Shown one piece after another: positions 61,894 through 64,000 of a stretch of DNA of 64,000 nucleotides. Within the stretch, counting starts at the first letter, position 1. Every line of letters starts with the position of its first letter. The notes below the pieces were generated by a model that was not told the origin of the DNA, ran no database searches, and saw nothing but the letters and a program-made list of their open reading frames with translations. A program made the position numbers and the translations under genes. This DNA is from Sphingobacterium thalpophilum (lineage in GTDB: Bacteria; Bacteroidota; Bacteroidia; Sphingobacteriales; Sphingobacteriaceae), in assembly GCF_901482695.1 (NCBI RefSeq), contig NZ_LR590484.1:3720001-3784000 (forward strand), read 5' to 3'.

Positions 61894-62673
61894 ATGCCAT
61901 TAACATATCTTTATCAAATTGACAATCAGGAGAGTCCTTTCTGGGCGTTTGCCGTGCATGACGGACATCATGTTGATCCAGCATTAGCACCCTATATGGC
62001 TATCTCTCCTCAAGATCGGCTGCGTGAGGAAGATCCGTATACGGCAATTTTGGCAGAACTGCCATGTAACCGCTTTGTCTGTGGCACTTCCAGGTTTCAG
62101 ATCGATCTCAATCGGAATAAAGGAGAGGCACTCTATCTGCGTCCCGAACAATCTTGGGGAATCAAGGTCTGGCACAATGAATTGCCCTCGCATATAAAAA
62201 AACAGATCTATGATATCTATGATGATCTCTATAAGGAAATAGAGTTGCAAATTTCGGAAACGATCAGCCGTTTCGGTTATTTTGTCATATTTGATATCCA
62301 TAGTTATAATGCTTTGCGCGATGGTCCTACAGCGACACTTGACAGGAGCAGTAATCCACAGATCAATATTGGGACCTCCCATAATCGGGATAAGTGGCGT
62401 GCATTGACAAACTCTTTACTGGATATCCTTAAAAAAGGTAAAGATGGACAGACATATGATGTGCGTGAAAATGTCAAATTTAAAGGTGGCTTTCTGTCAG
62501 CGTATCTAAATTCGAAGTTTGGTGATAAGGGGTGCATCTTTTCTATAGAATTTCGTAAAGATTTCATGAATGAATGGACAGGGCAGGTTTTTCCACAGAA
62601 GCTTCAGGAATACAAGCAGTTATTGATGCAAACTATGGAAACGCTAGAATCTTATTTTGCCTATGAAAAATAA
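61894..62673 (+). CDS. N-formylglutamate amidohydrolase family protein
   Basis: 259 residues. Metal-site and substrate-binding elements typical of FGase/HutG-like hydrolases are visible: FAVHDGHHVDP at the N-terminus, SRFQIDLNRN near residue 70 and YFVIFDIHSYNALRDGPTA near residue 135. The family hydrolyses N-formylglutamate in histidine breakdown, but no hut gene is near; in this context a different N-capped substrate is likely. It overlaps the start of the next gene by 11 bases, which suggests translational coupling. Confidence 0.85.
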   Translation: MPLTYLYQIDNQESPFWAFAVHDGHHVDPALAPYMAISPQDRLREEDPYTAILAELPCNRFVCGTSRFQIDLNRNKGEALYLRPEQSWGIKVWHNELPSHIKKQIYDIYDDLYKEIELQISETISRFGYFVIFDIHSYNALRDGPTATLDRSSNPQINIGTSHNRDKWRALTNSLLDILKKGKDGQTYDVRENVKFKGGFLSAYLNSKFGDKGCIFSIEFRKDFMNEWTGQVFPQKLQEYKQLLMQTMETLESYFAYEK

Positions 62674-64000
62674 GGAGCGGCAGCTGGCGGCTGTTTTAAA
62701 GAAAATTAAGAGCAAAGAGGTTTTTCATGTTCAGATACCTCCCAAAAATAAGTTGGTGTTTAACCAGGTCGTTCCCTATATATTTTTATATAGACAGTTT
62801 TTCAGCCCTGACCCGATGCTGGCCGAACTAGTGAAATCCGAACCTGCTTATTTTCGTGTTAAAGATCCAGAATTAAATGTCTCGGACTGGATCGGTCCTA
62901 TACTTAATCAGCTTGTTGAAGAGTTTGGTGCCTGTCTGATTATTGAGGCCTGGACAGCAAGTCCAGGGCAGGAAGAGGATATTCAAATTCATATTGCCCG
63001 AAAAAATGTACAGGCAATCGCACAGTATCTGGGCAAACAATTGACTTCGGAGGAGTCTATTGCAAAAGTGGAGATTATAACCGATTCAAAATCCAGCGCT
63101 ACGCAGAGTCTTTCTCCGGCAAGTGTGCAGCTTGACAATTTAAATAGCAATATCTTGTATATGGGTTTGGAGATCAAGCCCAAATACCTACTCGGTTCCA
63201 ATCAGCAGATATTGCCTATAGATCTCCGTCATTTCCGGGAAGCTATATCCAGGAGTCTGTCAAAGACTTTTTTTGAATTTATCCGGATACATACAGTTTC
63301 GAAGCCTACATCGTTTAAAATAAGCCATCCTAAAAAGATGCTTCCCCTGGCATGGGAGATTGATCAAAAATTGGCTCGTGAAAGCCAGAGATTTGATTTT
63401 CTCCTGTTGATTACGCCTACTAATTCCTATGATGCCTGGCTACAGTTCAAAAAGGGGAGTTATCGTAAAGTTCCGGTTTTCCGTTATCGTCCAATGCCCA
63501 TTGACCCCGATATTATCAAGCGCAATCTATATAACCTACATATTGAAGATCTGTACGATCCTTCGATTGCGTATTTATTTCGGGACAAACGGAAGGAATT
63601 GGATCAAATGATGAGCATGCTCAGTGAGCGTGGGAAAGAAGGCTTTTTGCTGGGCAGTATGCAAGTTTTTGGTACGGTAAACGAAAAACTTCTGGAGAAA
63701 GCACAAGCTATTTTGACCATTACAGCGACAGATACAGAGAATAGGGGCCGAGAGGAGGATGTGGTGTACGCTGATGAGTTTGCAAAGCTCGCACAGGAAG
63801 AACTGAATTATCTCAAAATGCAAGAGCCCAACTTTGGGACAACCGTCAGGCTTCGGGATGATATCTACGGGGTTATGGTAAACCAAGGTGTGCTGAATAT
63901 CAGTAAGCAGTATAGCTTACCACGCAGTAGGGTAAAAGCATTGATTCAGCATGAAGTGGGTACCCATATCGTGACCTATTACAATGGCAAACAGCAACCG
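62663..64000 (+). CDS. DUF1704 metallopeptidase-like (QEGLA-motif) protein, 3'-truncated by window edge
   Basis: 446 codons are visible with no stop; the frame continues past the window. The family is annotated as 'flavohemoglobin expression-modulating QEGLA motif protein' (DUF1704), related to the MATCAP-type tubulin-tyrosine carboxypeptidases. The metal motif reads HEVGTH near residue 430 (HExxxH), and the long N-terminal part (helical and mixed) precedes it. The QEGLA motif would be further downstream. The start ATG at 62663 lies inside the end of the FGase-like gene. In related genomes an ATP-grasp ligase often follows; it cannot be seen here. Confidence 0.85.
   Translation, partial: MKNKERQLAAVLKKIKSKEVFHVQIPPKNKLVFNQVVPYIFLYRQFFSPDPMLAELVKSEPAYFRVKDPELNVSDWIGPILNQLVEEFGACLIIEAWTASPGQEEDIQIHIARKNVQAIAQYLGKQLTSEESIAKVEIITDSKSSATQSLSPASVQLDNLNSNILYMGLEIKPKYLLGSNQQILPIDLRHFREAISRSLSKTFFEFIRIHTVSKPTSFKISHPKKMLPLAWEIDQKLARESQRFDFLLLITPTNSYDAWLQFKKGSYRKVPVFRYRPMPIDPDIIKRNLYNLHIEDLYDPSIAYLFRDKRKELDQMMSMLSERGKEGFLLGSMQVFGTVNEKLLEKAQAILTITATDTENRGREEDVVYADEFAKLAQEELNYLKMQEPNFGTTVRLRDDIYGVMVNQGVLNISKQYSLPRSRVKALIQHEVGTHIVTYYNGKQQP

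Overview
The window looks like a chromosomal stretch from a member of the Bacteroidota, most likely a Sphingobacteriaceae (Sphingobacterium-like) bacterium. The evidence is: repeated matches to the Bacteroidota promoter (-7 TAnnTTTG, often with a TTG/TTTG about 19 bases upstream), absence of clear Shine-Dalgarno sequences, a glycine-lipid (gls) gene pair, two OmpH/Skp genes next to bamA, a BaiN/RdsA-type flavoprotein and an HdrB/HdrC-like Fe-S pair. The genus is inference from protein style; no search was run. I saw no prophage, insertion sequence or CRISPR array.

Layout. 1-7358: PEP carboxylase (5' end missing), a lipoprotein, Ppx/GppA phosphatase, tRNA-Leu(GAG), a metallophosphoesterase, SRPBCC and DinB proteins and a LOG-family protein. 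7359-7818: intergenic region with a candidate structured RNA. 7819-11214: Fe-S oxidoreductase pair and a TetR regulator. 11225-18000: envelope cluster on the minus strand (CBS protein, nadK, uppS, bamA, two skp-like genes). 18249-24798: glycine-lipid acyltransferases, glycerol genes glpD-glpK-glpF, a thioredoxin-like protein. 24856-33549: arginine decarboxylase diverging from argS, two oxidoreductases, a WYL regulator, RNase P RNA and a sigma-54-type response regulator. 33645-43092: HAD phosphatase, two DUF3857/transglutaminase-like proteins, small unknowns, an OmpA-like lipoprotein and a GMC dehydrogenase with its small subunit. 43393-52031: ABC-F ATPase diverging from a second sigma-54-type regulator, a YiaA-like membrane protein, unknowns, BON and SH3 proteins. 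52081-61149: tyrosyl-tRNA synthetase and phenylalanine/tyrosine degradation genes. 61150-64000: repeated hairpin elements, an N-formylglutamate amidohydrolase-like gene and a DUF1704 metallopeptidase-like gene running off the end.

The most interesting signal is at 52081-52281: promoter, a 28-codon leader peptide rich in Tyr and Phe, a hairpin that can form mutually exclusive structures and an intrinsic terminator, immediately before tyrS. This is the layout of a classical ribosome-stalling attenuator. A second aromatic-rich leader ORF (57417-57512) follows a good promoter upstream of homogentisate dioxygenase. Three related hairpin-plus-box elements (61174-61698) have two covarying stems, an invariant loop and a box ending at ATGAA, and have no obvious matching genes.

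How the genes work together. PhhA makes Tyr from Phe; HppD, HmgA and a fumarylacetoacetase-family enzyme take the ring to central metabolism, and tyrS beside them is controlled by a Tyr/Phe-sensing leader. GlpF, GlpK and GlpD form a complete glycerol uptake and oxidation route. The bamA cluster makes and folds outer-membrane proteins and undecaprenyl carrier.
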